The position numbers were made by a program, and so were the translations under genes. A DNA stretch of 57,155 bases from Frateuria defendens (GTDB taxonomy: Bacteria; Pseudomonadota; Gammaproteobacteria; Xanthomonadales; Rhodanobacteraceae), in the NCBI RefSeq assembly GCF_001182895.1, contig NZ_LFQR01000033.1, forward strand, positions 1 to 57,155, given 5' to 3'. This document shows positions 28,156-42,522 of this stretch, one piece after another (positions within the stretch are counted from its first letter, which is position 1; each line of letters starts with the position of its first letter). A model generated the notes under the pieces. It was not told the origin of the DNA. It saw only the letters and a list, made by a program, of their open reading frames with translations, and made no database searches.

Positions 28156-28269
28156 GGGGAGGCCTGGCGGGGGACTAGGGCCGATCTGCGGGCGTGCCCT
28201 GGGGGTTCAAGGGCGGGAATCGGGAAGCTTTTGCCATTCCCTATTCCCGGCTCCCGATTCCCAGCTCTC

Positions 28270-28563
28270 TCACAACGTATAGCGAATATCCGGATCCGCC
28301 CGCAGCGTGGCATGCGCCAGGTCGTACTGCTCGCGGTTCTCGCAGCGGAAGCTCACCGTCACCGAGAGGAAGTTGCCCTCGCGCGAGTGGCGGTGCTTCA
28401 CCGTCTCGTGCAGCACGTGCAGGCCGATGCCCTCGAGGATCTGCGGCACGCGCTTGGGCAGGTCCGCACCGGCGTTGCCCATGGCGGTGATCTCGAACTC
28501 GCCGGGGAAGTTGAAGCCCTTGCCCGCTTCCTTGGCCTTGCTGAAGTCGATCTCTTGCATCAC
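28270..28563 (-). CDS. ybeD: DUF493 protein YbeD
   Basis: A 97-residue small ACT-like protein. FNFPGEFEITAMGNAGADLP and the ending DIRYTL match the YbeD/DUF493 family, which sits between the penicillin-binding protein and lipB genes in many gammaproteobacteria. Its biochemical role is not established. Its start overlaps the dacC stop (ATGA), so it is translationally coupled to dacC. Confidence 0.93.
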   Translation of the reverse strand: MMQEIDFSKAKEAGKGFNFPGEFEITAMGNAGADLPKRVPQILEGIGLHVLHETVKHRHSREGNFLSVTVSFRCENREQYDLAHATLRADPDIRYTL

Positions 28564-29795
28564 TTGGCGTCCGCGTCGGTCTTCTTGTCGCTATGGAACC
28601 ACAACAGGATGCTGTCCCACAGCCGGCCGAAGAAACCGCCCTGCGGCGCCTCGGCCAGGGTCACCAGCGGCACCGTCTGCACCGGCTGGCCGTCCAGCGT
28701 CACGCGCAGCGTGCCGACCTGCTGGCCCTTGGTGAACGGCGCGACCAGGGTGGCGGGGATGTCGATGGCGGCCTTGAGCTTGTCGTAGTCGCCGCGCTTG
28801 ACGGTGACCAGCACGTTGTCGGTCACGCCGATCGGCAGCTGGTTGACGGCGCCCTTCCACAGGCGCGGCGTGGCCAGCGGCTTGCCGGCGTCGTAGAGCT
28901 TGTGCGTCTCGTAGAAGCGGAAGCCGTAGTTGAGCAGGGCCAGCGCCGCGTCGGCGCGGCTCTTCTCGCTGCTGGAGCCCATCACGATGGCGATCATGCG
29001 CGCCTCGCCGCGCTTGGCCGAGGCCGCCAGGCAGTAGCCGGCGGCGGCGGTGTGGCCGGTCTTGATGCCGTCCACGGTGCCGTCGCGCCACAGCAGGGTG
29101 TTGCGGTTGTGCTGGGTGATGCCGTTCCACTGGAACTCCTTCACCGCCGAGATCGCGTAGTCCTCGGGGAAGTCGTGGATCAGCGCGCGGGAGAGGATGG
29201 CGATGTCGTGCGCCGTGGTGTAGTGGTTGGCGATCGGGTAGCCGGAGGCGTTCTCGAAGTTGGAGTTCACCATGCCCAGCTGCTTGGCGTAGGCGTTCAT
29301 CAGCCCGGCGAAGGCCTCCTGCGAGCCGGCGGCGTGCTCGGCCAGGGCGATGGCGGCATCGTTGCCGGACTGGATGATCATGCCGTACAGCAGGTCCTTC
29401 AGCGGCACCTGGCTATTGAGCTTCAAGAAGCTGGTGGAGCCGTCGGTGCTGGCGCCGCCGCCGCGCCAGGCGTTCTCGCTGATGGTGACCGGGTCGGTCA
29501 TCTTGATCTTGCCGTTGCCGATCTCGGCCGAGACCACGTAGTCGGTCATCACCTTGGTGATCGAGGCCGGCTCCACGCGCAGGTCCGGGTCCTTGCTGGC
29601 GAGGATCTGGCCGGTGGCATAGTCCATCAGCACCCAGCTCTTGCCGTCCACGTCCGGCGGCGGCGGCACCGGCGCCTCGGGCACCGCAGGGCGCGGCACC
29701 GGCGAGGGCTTGGGCGGCGTCTGCTGGGCGGCGACCGCGCCGACCAGCAGCGAGGCGGCGGCGAATACGAACAGGGAACGGCGGAAGAAGCTCAT
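28560..29795 (-). CDS. dacC: D-alanyl-D-alanine carboxypeptidase (penicillin-binding protein 5/6 type)
   Basis: A 411-residue periplasmic enzyme trimming the terminal D-Ala from peptidoglycan stem peptides. A signal peptide (1-23) and a Pro-rich spacer (about 26-48) precede the S11 transpeptidase fold with SxxK (Ser78 to Lys81, ASITK), SGN (QSGNDAAIAL) and KTG (IKTGHTAAAGYC), then the PBP5 C-terminal beta domain and an amphipathic membrane-anchoring tail (FFGRLWDSILLWFHS). It heads the dacC-ybeD-lipB-lipA cluster. Confidence 0.95.
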   Translation of the reverse strand: MSFFRRSLFVFAAASLLVGAVAAQQTPPKPSPVPRPAVPEAPVPPPPDVDGKSWVLMDYATGQILASKDPDLRVEPASITKVMTDYVVSAEIGNGKIKMTDPVTISENAWRGGGASTDGSTSFLKLNSQVPLKDLLYGMIIQSGNDAAIALAEHAAGSQEAFAGLMNAYAKQLGMVNSNFENASGYPIANHYTTAHDIAILSRALIHDFPEDYAISAVKEFQWNGITQHNRNTLLWRDGTVDGIKTGHTAAAGYCLAASAKRGEARMIAIVMGSSSEKSRADAALALLNYGFRFYETHKLYDAGKPLATPRLWKGAVNQLPIGVTDNVLVTVKRGDYDKLKAAIDIPATLVAPFTKGQQVGTLRVTLDGQPVQTVPLVTLAEAPQGGFFGRLWDSILLWFHSDKKTDADAK

Positions 29796-29833
29796 CGGTG
29801 CTCTCGGAATCCTAATTTGAAATCTGCGTTTTT

Positions 29834-30000
29834 CCCTTCTCCCCGCCGGGGAGAAGGGCTTGCCCCGGACTTGATCCGGGGTACCCCGGCGGGGCAGATG
29901 AGGGGCGGGTGCTCGCCGTGGCCTTGATCGAAGCGCGCCTCGAAAAACGCCACCGCAAGCACCCGCCCCTCACCCTGCCCTCTCCCCGGCGGGGAGAGGG
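29834..30000. repeat. CCTCTCCCC-family repeat pair
   Basis: Two related units face each other: a CCCTTCTCCCCG hairpin (29834-29858) and a CCCTCTCCCCG hairpin (about 29978-30000), with inverted copies of GAGGGGCGGGTGCT between them (from about 29899 and ending near 29972). It fills most of the gap between dacC and the exporter genes. The same motifs occur near 36.3 kb and, in part, at 23.8-24.1 kb. Confidence 0.75.
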
Positions 30001-30089
30001 AAAAAGCCTTCGCGCACTCACGCCGGCGATTCCACCCGGCATGGCGATGCGCCTATGCTGGACGCGCCGCGGCACGGATCGGAGCCCCC

Positions 30090-31088
30090 ATGCGCCTCCC
30101 GCTGGTCTGCCTGCTTGCCCTCGCCCTGGCCGTCCTGGCCGCCGGCTGCTCGCGCCACGAGGAAACCGGCTTCCCCGGCACGCTGGAGTGGGACCGCATC
30201 GGCGTGCTGGCCGAGGTATCCGAGCCGCTGGTCGCGCTGGAGGTGAAGGAGGGCGACGCGGTGCGCCAGGGCCAGTTGCTGCTGCGCCTGGACCCGCGCC
30301 GCACCGACGCCGACCTCGCCGCCGCGCAGGGCGAAGCCGCGCGGCTCGGCGCGGTGTTGGCGGAGCTGCGCCACGGCGCGCGCGTGGAGACCATCGACGC
30401 CAGCCGCGCGCAGTGGGCCCGCGCCGAGAGCGACGCCGTGAACGCCCGCCTGGCGCGCGACCGCGCCGCCGCACTGCGCCAGCGCGGCCTGCTCGCCCAG
30501 GCCGATTTCGACAACGCCCAGAACGCACTGCGCATGGCCGAGGCCAACGCGCGCGCCAGCCGCGCCCAGCTCGACGAACTGCTGCACGGCACGCGCGTGG
30601 AGCAGCTGGCCCAGGCCGAGGCCAGCCTCGCCGCCGCGCAGGCGCAGGTGGCCACGCTCACGGTGAAGCGCGCGCGGCTGGATGTGCGCGCGCCGCAGGA
30701 CGGCCGCGTGGACGCGCTGCCCTTCCGCCTCGGCGACCAGCCGCCGCCGGGCGCCACGCTGGTGAGCCTGCTCGCCGGCCCCGCGCCCTACGCGCGGGTG
30801 TACGTGCCCGAGCGGCGGCGCGCCGGCCTGCATCCGGGCCAGCGCTTCCGCGTGATGGTGGACGGCGTGGCGCAGCCGTTCGCCGCGCGCCTGCGCAGTG
30901 TGCGCAGCGACCCGGCCTTCACGCCCTACTACGCGCTCTCCGGCGAGGACGCGAGCCGGCTGGCCTACCGCGCCGAGGTGCTGCTGGAAGGCGACGCCGC
31001 GCGCGCCCTGCCGGCCGGCCTGCCCTGTCATGCGGAGCCGCTCGCGGATGAACACCGGGCGGACGAGCGCCGGGCCGATGAGCGCTGA
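30090..31088 (+). CDS. HlyD-family membrane-fusion lipoprotein of an ABC exporter
   Basis: A 332-residue periplasmic adaptor. A lipoprotein signal ends in LAAGC (Cys20). Two half-lipoyl segments flank a long alpha-helical hairpin rich in Ala, Arg and Glu (about 75-200), followed by a beta-barrel domain (about 205-300). It matches the YbhG/MacA-type adaptor that couples an inner-membrane ABC exporter to the outer membrane. The ATPase start overlaps its last codons by 11 bases. Confidence 0.88.
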   Translation: MRLPLVCLLALALAVLAAGCSRHEETGFPGTLEWDRIGVLAEVSEPLVALEVKEGDAVRQGQLLLRLDPRRTDADLAAAQGEAARLGAVLAELRHGARVETIDASRAQWARAESDAVNARLARDRAAALRQRGLLAQADFDNAQNALRMAEANARASRAQLDELLHGTRVEQLAQAEASLAAAQAQVATLTVKRARLDVRAPQDGRVDALPFRLGDQPPPGATLVSLLAGPAPYARVYVPERRRAGLHPGQRFRVMVDGVAQPFAARLRSVRSDPAFTPYYALSGEDASRLAYRAEVLLEGDAARALPAGLPCHAEPLADEHRADERRADER

Positions 31089-32052
31089 GCCGGCGGGCCG
31101 CGGACGCGGCGGCGGCACGCGCGCGGTGGCGATCCGCGCCCGCGGCCTCACCCGCCGCTTCGGCGCGGTGGTGGCGGTGGACGGGCTCGACCTCGACGTG
31201 CGCACCGGCGAGGTGTACGGCTTCCTCGGCCCCAACGGCTCGGGCAAGTCCACCACGCTGCGCATGCTGTGCGGGCTGCTGCGGCCGAGCGCGGGCGAGA
31301 TCGAGGTGCTCGGCCATCGTATCCCGCGCGAGGCGGAGGCGCTCAAGCGCCGGCTCGGCTACATGACGCAGAAGTTCGCGCTGTACGACGACCTCGCGGT
31401 GACGGAGAACCTCGGCTTCGTCGCCGCCGTGCACGGCCTCGACCGCGCCGCGGCGCACTCGCGCGTGGAAGAACTGCTGGCGCGCTACCAGCTCACCGAG
31501 CAGCGCGACCAGCTGGCCGGCACGCTGAGCGGCGGCCAGAAGCAGCGCCTGGCGCTCGCCGCCGCGGTGCTGCACCGCCCGCCGCTGCTGCTGCTGGACG
31601 AGCCCACCAGCGCGGTGGACCCGCAGTCGCGCCGCGACTTCTGGGACGCGCTGTTCGAGCTGGCCGACGCCGGCGCCACCCTGCTCGTCTCCACCCACTA
31701 CATGGACGAGGCCGAGCGCTGCCATCGCCTCGCCATCCTCGACCGCGGCCGGCTGGTGGCCGAGGGCAGCCCACGCGACCTGCTGGATGCGCTGCCGGGG
31801 TGCACCTTCCTGGTCGAGGGCGCCTCGCCGCGCGCGGCGCAGCATGCGCTGACCGGGGCGCCCGGCGTGCTCTCCACCGCGCAGATCGGCGCCAGCCTGC
31901 GCGTGCTCACCGACCGCCGCGACGCAACCGCAGAAGCGCTGCAACGGCAACTCGCCGAAGCCGGCCTCGATGCCGCCGTGCGCGCCACCACGTCCAACCT
32001 GGAGGACGTGTTCGTCCACGCCACCCGGCCCGGCCGCGAGGCGGCCGCATGA
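31078..32052 (+). CDS. ABC exporter ATP-binding protein
   Basis: A 324-residue nucleotide-binding protein. Walker A is GPNGSGKST, the signature is LSGGQKQR, Walker B is LLLLDEP, and the H-loop is STHYMDEAE; a C-terminal extension (about 245-324) is typical of drug-export DrrA/YbhF-like ATPases. I chose the ATG at 31078 (MSAEPAG); an ATG at 31048 is possible. It overlaps the permease start by ATGA. Confidence 0.92.
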   Translation: MSAEPAGRGRGGGTRAVAIRARGLTRRFGAVVAVDGLDLDVRTGEVYGFLGPNGSGKSTTLRMLCGLLRPSAGEIEVLGHRIPREAEALKRRLGYMTQKFALYDDLAVTENLGFVAAVHGLDRAAAHSRVEELLARYQLTEQRDQLAGTLSGGQKQRLALAAAVLHRPPLLLLDEPTSAVDPQSRRDFWDALFELADAGATLLVSTHYMDEAERCHRLAILDRGRLVAEGSPRDLLDALPGCTFLVEGASPRAAQHALTGAPGVLSTAQIGASLRVLTDRRDATAEALQRQLAEAGLDAAVRATTSNLEDVFVHATRPGREAAA

Positions 32053-33158
32053 GCGCCTTCAGCCTGCGCCGGCTGCTCGCGGTGGTGCGCAAGGAGCTGC
32101 GCCAGCTGCGCCGCGACCGCCTCACCTTCGCCATGATCGTGGGCATCCCGAGCATGCAGCTCCTGCTGTTCGGCTACGCGATCAACCTGGACCTGCGCCA
32201 CCTGGACGCCGCCGTGCTCGACCAGGCGCGCAGCTACAACGCGCGCGAGCTGGTGGCGGAGCTTGCGCAATCGCAGGTGTTCGATTTCCGCTACCGGCTC
32301 GCCTCGCCGGCCGAACTGGACGCACTGTTGCGCGAGGGCCGCATCAGCGCCGCGCTGGTGATCCCGCCCGACTACGAGCGGCGCCTGATCGAGCGCGACC
32401 GCCCGGCGGTGCAGCTGGTGGTGGACGGCTCCGACCAGGTAGTGCAGCAGGCCGCGCGCCAGCTCGCCGCCGCGCCGGTGGGCGCGCTGGTGGCGCCGCT
32501 GCACGCGGCCACGACGCCGGGCCAGGTCGAAGTGGTGAACTACTACAACCCCGGGCGGCTCGCGCCGCTCAACTCGGTGCCGGGGCTGATCGGCGTGATC
32601 CTCACCATGACCATGGTGCTGTTCACCGCCATCGCGCTGGTGCGCGAGCGCGAGCGCGGCAACCTCGAATTCCTGATCGCCACGCCGCTGTCGCCGCTGG
32701 AGCTGACGCTGGGCAAGGTGCTGCCCTTCGTCGCCATCGGCCTGGTGCAGACCACCCTGGTGTTGCTGCTCGGGCGGCTGATCTTCGGCGTGCCGGTGCG
32801 CGGCGCGCTGTGGGATCTCTACCTCGCCGCGCTGGTGTTCATCGTGGCCTGCCTCGCGCTCGGCATCTTCATCTCCACGCTGGCGCGCAGCCAGTTCCAG
32901 GCGATGCAGCTGGCGTTCTTCATCTTCCTGCCGCAGATCCTGCTGTCGGGCTTTATGTTCCCCTTCGCCGGCATGCCGCGCCCTGCGCAGTGGCTGGCCG
33001 AGGCGCTGCCGCTCACGCATTTCGTGCGCCTGGTGCGCGGCATCATGCTGCGGGCGGCGGGGCTGGCGGACCTGTGGCCGGAGTTGGCGGCGCTCGGCGT
33101 GTTCGCGGTGCTGCTGCTGGCCTTGGCGGCATTGCGGTTTCGCAAGCGGCTGGATTAG
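32049..33158 (+). CDS. ABC-2 type exporter permease
   Basis: A 369-residue permease of the YhhJ/YbhR type: an N-terminal helix (about 22-42), a large periplasmic domain (about 45-175) and five C-terminal helices, with the VRERERGNLEFLIATPLSPLELTLGK coupling region after the second helix. Together with the adaptor and ATPase it forms a tripartite efflux system. Only one permease is encoded here, so it probably homodimerises. Substrate unknown. Confidence 0.9.
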   Translation: MSAFSLRRLLAVVRKELRQLRRDRLTFAMIVGIPSMQLLLFGYAINLDLRHLDAAVLDQARSYNARELVAELAQSQVFDFRYRLASPAELDALLREGRISAALVIPPDYERRLIERDRPAVQLVVDGSDQVVQQAARQLAAAPVGALVAPLHAATTPGQVEVVNYYNPGRLAPLNSVPGLIGVILTMTMVLFTAIALVRERERGNLEFLIATPLSPLELTLGKVLPFVAIGLVQTTLVLLLGRLIFGVPVRGALWDLYLAALVFIVACLALGIFISTLARSQFQAMQLAFFIFLPQILLSGFMFPFAGMPRPAQWLAEALPLTHFVRLVRGIMLRAAGLADLWPELAALGVFAVLLLALAALRFRKRLD

Positions 33159-33191
33159 GAGCGGGCCGATTCCACCGGCCGCCGGCCGACG

Positions 33192-33959
33192 CTACGCCGG
33201 CTTGCCGAAGGCGAGCCCCGTCTCGCCCTCGAAGCGCCCCAGCGGCCCGAAGCGGCGCTCGACGATGCGATGGCGGCCGTCGCGGCCGAGCGCCACCACC
33301 GTGCTGGCGCGGGTGCCGTAGTGCTCGCCGCGGATGAAGGCGGCCGACAGCAGGCGCTCGCGGTCCAGGCCCACGCCGGTGTCGGGCAGCGCGGCGTCGG
33401 GCGGGTGGGATTCGTCGGCGAGGGCGGCGAACAGCGGCGCGAAGTCGTCCTCGCCGCCGGCGTCCATCCACGCCCGCAGGCGTTGCATCAGCGCGCGCGT
33501 CTTCGGCCACGGCGTGTTGAAATCGGCGTTGGAGAGCCCGTGCACGCCCGGCGTCACCGCCTGCGCGCGCGGCGCGGGACGGTTGCCGAGGTAGAAGGCG
33601 TCGTGCGCGTCGAAGGTGAGCAGGTTGAACGGGCGGTAGTCCGCCGCGCGGGCCAGCAGCGCCTGCGCGTGATCGACCGCGTTCGCGGGACCGGCGAGAT
33701 AGTCGGTGGCGAGCAGGCCGCGCGAGACGCCGTGCTGCGGGTCGCGCGGGTCGCGCACGTTGGTGACCACGGCGCAGCGGCCACCGTCGGTGACGCCGAG
33801 CCAGGTACCGCCCGCCTCGAGGTCGCGACCGCCCGCGACCGGCAGGTCCCGCCAGCGCGCAAGCGGCGCGCTCGGGCGCGCATGGAACTCGTCGCGGTTG
33901 CCGGCCAGCAGCAGGCGCCAGCGCGGGTGGGCGTTCCAGGCGAAGGCGATCAGGCACAT
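33192..33959 (-). CDS. NRDE (TANGO2-like) family protein
   Basis: A 255-residue cytoplasmic protein starting MCLIAFAWNAHPRWRLLLAGNRDEFHARP. The Asn-Arg-Asp-Glu motif gives the family its name, and Cys2 at the mature N-terminus recalls Ntn-hydrolase folds. Further family segments are TWLGVTDGGRCAVVTNVRD and FNLLTFDAHDAFYLGN. Eukaryotic homologues are linked to heme and lipid handling; the bacterial role is unsettled. It converges with the ABC exporter genes. Confidence 0.92.
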   Translation of the reverse strand: MCLIAFAWNAHPRWRLLLAGNRDEFHARPSAPLARWRDLPVAGGRDLEAGGTWLGVTDGGRCAVVTNVRDPRDPQHGVSRGLLATDYLAGPANAVDHAQALLARAADYRPFNLLTFDAHDAFYLGNRPAPRAQAVTPGVHGLSNADFNTPWPKTRALMQRLRAWMDAGGEDDFAPLFAALADESHPPDAALPDTGVGLDRERLLSAAFIRGEHYGTRASTVVALGRDGRHRIVERRFGPLGRFEGETGLAFGKPA

Positions 33960-34097
33960 GGGCGGAGTCTAGCGGCCTGGGCACCGCACCTGCGAACCCG
34001 ACCGCGGCAAGCATTCGGCCGATGCACGCCGCAAGGGCACGCCATGCCGATGCCTGGCCCGGTTACTCCATCACCGAGCCCGAAGGCCCGCACACTC

Positions 34098-35135
34098 TCA
34101 GCGTGGCACCACCGGCAGGTATTGCCTGCGTTCGCCGAAGCGGCGGCCCTTGGCATCCACGTTGGCGCACAGCCGGCCGCCTTCGCACAAGGTCACGTCT
34201 GCATGGACACTCCGCTGCAAGAATGGCCTGTCACTCAGGGCGTTGAGGTAGTCGACCATCAGGTTCTCGCTACGAAGGGCCAAGCCGTCACGGTGATAGC
34301 TGCCGCCGATATCCGAGTGCGCCCCGGCCACCGTTACGCCCAGGAAGCGCCCGCCGGGCGACAGGCCCGGGTCGATGATGTGGTCGGACTTGAACTTGGC
34401 CCGCCGCTCGTCCTCGGCAATGATCTGGAATCCGGAGATCACCGACGGCGGCGGCCGCCGGTCATGCTTCAGCGGCACACCGGTGCCTACGGGGTCGAAG
34501 AGACCTTCGACCTGGGGGACTTGGCCGGGGGGAACGATGTACCGGGTGTATTCGGTGACCTGGTGGCCATGTTCGTCTACGCGGGTAACCCTGCTGTCCG
34601 GATCCACGATGCCGCGCTCATGCAGCCGGCGTGCGAATCCTGCAACCTGATCCGCACCGCGACTGAAGCCAATGCTGGCCACCCTGATTTCGGCGCTGGG
34701 ATCTTCGGCTTTCCATTCTTTGACCTGCTCGACGAAATACCCATACATTTGCTCGAGCCTTGCATCGTAGGTGCTTCCGCGTACGCCGTCCCAAACACGT
34801 TCGAGAAAATTATCCTGGGTGCCGGGACCTGGCACGTAGCCAGCCTTGACTTGCGTATGACCGGTGGCATTCAGCGACTGGATCTGCGCATCAATCCTGG
34901 CAACGTTGGTGGCATGCTCCGGATCCTTATGGACATCATTACCGGTGCCATCGAAGGCAGCGACATACAGCCTCTCATGGGGATTGTCCGCATGAATGAG
35001 CACGGGCGCCTGGAATTGCGCCAGATCGCAGCCTGCCTCCTGATAAGTCTGCAGCCTGCGTGCATCGGCGGAATAGTACGAAACGCCATCCTCCAACACG
35101 CCATCCTTGCCGAGCTTATGCTTCTCGTCGCTCAT
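34098..35135 (-). CDS. DUF2235 phospholipase-like protein (candidate type VI secretion effector, Tle family)
   Basis: A 345-residue alpha/beta hydrolase of the DUF2235 family, which includes type VI lipase effectors (Tle1-like). It shows the entry motif AAFDGTGND (about 59-67), the nucleophile elbow GFSRGAD with Ser158, a downstream LFDPVG (Asp214) and GAHSDIGG (His273), a plausible Ser-Asp-His triad. There is no signal peptide. No vgrG, PAAR or adaptor gene lies nearby. The start at 35135 has GGAG 8 nt upstream; an ATG at 35156 that overlaps the preceding stop (TGATG) is the alternative. It is coupled to the lipoprotein-like gene upstream, its likely immunity partner. Confidence 0.85.
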   Translation of the reverse strand: MSDEKHKLGKDGVLEDGVSYYSADARRLQTYQEAGCDLAQFQAPVLIHADNPHERLYVAAFDGTGNDVHKDPEHATNVARIDAQIQSLNATGHTQVKAGYVPGPGTQDNFLERVWDGVRGSTYDARLEQMYGYFVEQVKEWKAEDPSAEIRVASIGFSRGADQVAGFARRLHERGIVDPDSRVTRVDEHGHQVTEYTRYIVPPGQVPQVEGLFDPVGTGVPLKHDRRPPPSVISGFQIIAEDERRAKFKSDHIIDPGLSPGGRFLGVTVAGAHSDIGGSYHRDGLALRSENLMVDYLNALSDRPFLQRSVHADVTLCEGGRLCANVDAKGRRFGERRQYLPVVPR

Positions 35136-35155
35136 GTCCCTGGCTCCGCGATCCA

Positions 35156-35782
35156 TCAATAGGTGTGAGTCCAAGCAAGCATCAGATCGTTCCGGAAGTT
35201 GCTGTGCGAGTTCCCCGGATCCTGCAATTGCTTGGTGGCGATATGAGCTCGCATATAGACATTGATAGTGCGATCATTGACCTCAAGAAAAACATTCGGA
35301 ACGACATTGTGCGCCCAGCCATCGGGCACTTCGTCTCTCGATACCTTGTGCAAGATCAATTCGTTCTCAAATATGCCGGCAATATCCACCTTGGCCTCAT
35401 GCGGAATGCCGTCCATCGACTTCCATCGCACATTGGCCGGCGGAGGGAAATTGCGGATCCCGACCTCGACCGAACCCCATACCTTGTTCAAATAGTCCGG
35501 CGACGGAGGCGGCGGAGAGACTTCGTCTGGCTCACTTTTTTTTTGATAATGCCCGTTATAAGCAACATTGCAACCAATTGCGTTGTAGCAAAGCGCCTCG
35601 AAGTTATGCTCCTTGAAACGCAATGGCCACTCGTTCGGAACAATCCGAGAAGCCGAATGATTGTTGGACTGGCTGGACATGTCGGCACGGCACCCATTCG
35701 CAAGAAAATTGGAACCCATCATAAAGAACAGGGAAAGAGCGATCGGAGAAGCAACTCGCGACAAGTGGAACAACTTGGCCAT
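35156..35782 (-). CDS. putative lipoprotein, candidate immunity protein for the DUF2235 effector
   Basis: A 208-residue protein with an N-terminal hydrophobic segment (about 10-30, ending NFLANGC) that looks like a signal peptide with a non-standard lipobox, so it would be periplasmic or lipid-anchored. The rest has no domain I can name firmly; segments such as VRWKSMDGIPHEAKVDI and FLEVNDRTINVYMRAHIA recall small lipoproteins found beside DUF2235 lipases (possibly DUF3304). Base composition is visibly AT-richer than in its neighbours, suggesting transfer. Its stop overlaps a possible start of the lipase gene, so the two are coupled with the immunity candidate first. Confidence 0.7.
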   Translation of the reverse strand: MAKLFHLSRVASPIALSLFFMMGSNFLANGCRADMSSQSNNHSASRIVPNEWPLRFKEHNFEALCYNAIGCNVAYNGHYQKKSEPDEVSPPPPSPDYLNKVWGSVEVGIRNFPPPANVRWKSMDGIPHEAKVDIAGIFENELILHKVSRDEVPDGWAHNVVPNVFLEVNDRTINVYMRAHIATKQLQDPGNSHSNFRNDLMLAWTHTY

Positions 35783-35887
35783 GGTGGGTCGTCAACCTCG
35801 CTGGTTCCGCGGCCTCTGGACCATACCAGGCATCAACGCATCGACAGTGTGACGCCAATATCGTTGGCTGCATTATCGGGCTGCGAC

Positions 35888-36276
35888 CTACAACGATTCC
35901 GTGCGGCCCATGGATTGAGTCTGTCTTGCCTCCTGCCGAACGCCACTCAGCACGGCCGCGGCGCGGCGGCGCTCCGCCTCGAACCAGCGCCGCGCCACCA
36001 TGGGCGAGCTGATGCACACCGCCTCGTCGGTGACGGTGGTGACGGCGCGCTCGAGCAGCTGGATGTCGGCCTCGTGCTGGCGCGCCACGTGCGAGTCCTC
36101 GAAGAAGATCACGCGGTGGCAGCGGTGGTCGAGCACCAGGTCGGCGATCTGCGCGTCGCCGCCCATCGGGCCGCCCTCGTAGCGCTCCGCCCATGCCTGG
36201 CCCTGCGGCCAGCCGCGGCTCCAGGCCAGCTCGTTGAGGCGCTGGCCGGTGGTGCCGGTGGCGACGCGGCGCTCTC
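35888..36276 (-). pseudogene. mgsA: 5'-truncated methylglyoxal synthase gene
   Basis: The frame encodes the C-terminal two thirds of a methylglyoxal synthase-like protein: ATGTTGQRLNELA, then GPMGGDAQIADLVLDHR and VIFFEDSHVARQHEADIQLL align with the phosphate-binding and active-site region of MgsA. The N-terminal part (the usual first strand and helix, about 35-45 residues before ATGTTG) is missing. Instead the frame runs directly into a dispersed CCTCTCCCC-type repeat and has only a TTG near 36370, in the gap before gltD. A read-through product would carry repeat-derived residues. I therefore call it a pseudogene; a shortened but expressed protein is the less likely alternative. Confidence 0.72.
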
Positions 36277-36277
36277 G

Positions 36278-36323
36278 CGAGCACCCGCCCCTCACCCCAA
36301 CCCTCTCCCCGACGGGGAGAGGG
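36278..36323. repeat. CCTCTCCCC-family repeat at the broken end of mgsA
   Basis: CGAGCACCCGCCCCTCACCCC is followed by the palindrome CCCTCTCCCC-GAC-GGGGAGAGGG. The same string with the same hairpin occurs at about 29950-30000, and a related form at 23.8-24.1 kb. Here it abuts the truncated methylglyoxal synthase frame. Confidence 0.75.
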
Positions 36324-36391
36324 AGCTGGACCGGGGTAGCCTGGAGGCATCTAGGCGTATGGACGTCCAAACGTCCACACGCCCTTGCGCC

Positions 36392-42282
<5,891 letters not shown>

Positions 42283-42361
42283 CGTTCCACCTGTTCGGCC
42301 CTCCGATGCGCACGCCCCGGACGTCGCGGGGACGTCCAGGGCTACCTGATGCGCAGGGGCA

Positions 42362-42404
42362 ATTCCGGATTTCGGAATAAAGCACAAATGCCGTGTCGCG
42401 TCAA
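42362..42404 (-). promoter_or_regulatory. candidate gltB promoter with adjacent palindrome
   Basis: On the minus strand TTGACG (42399-42404) and TTTATT (42376-42381) are separated by exactly 17 bases, a good sigma-70 spacing, about 95-120 bases upstream of the gltB start. An inverted repeat, ATTCCG, five bases, CGGAAT (42362-42378), overlaps the -10 hexamer and the expected transcription start and could be an operator. Confidence 0.55.
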
Positions 42405-42522
42405 AGCGGCACGTTTGGACGGCTAGACTTCCAAGCATCCGGCCCGGTACGGACGGCCGCGCCGCCGCGGCGAAACGCCCCGGCGGGGTGCGGCACGCGG
42501 CCGCAGCCCGCCGGGCGGTACG

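Noticed and set aside
32049-33158. HlyD/ATPase/permease set as a macrolide MacAB system
   Set aside because: The permease is an ABC-2 type protein with a YhhJ-like layout, not the MacB fusion of ATPase and four-helix permease.
35604-36350. A 248-residue minus-strand frame across the truncated mgsA
   Set aside because: It is out of frame with the recognisable MGS motifs and passes through the repeat and low-complexity Arg/Gly/Pro text.
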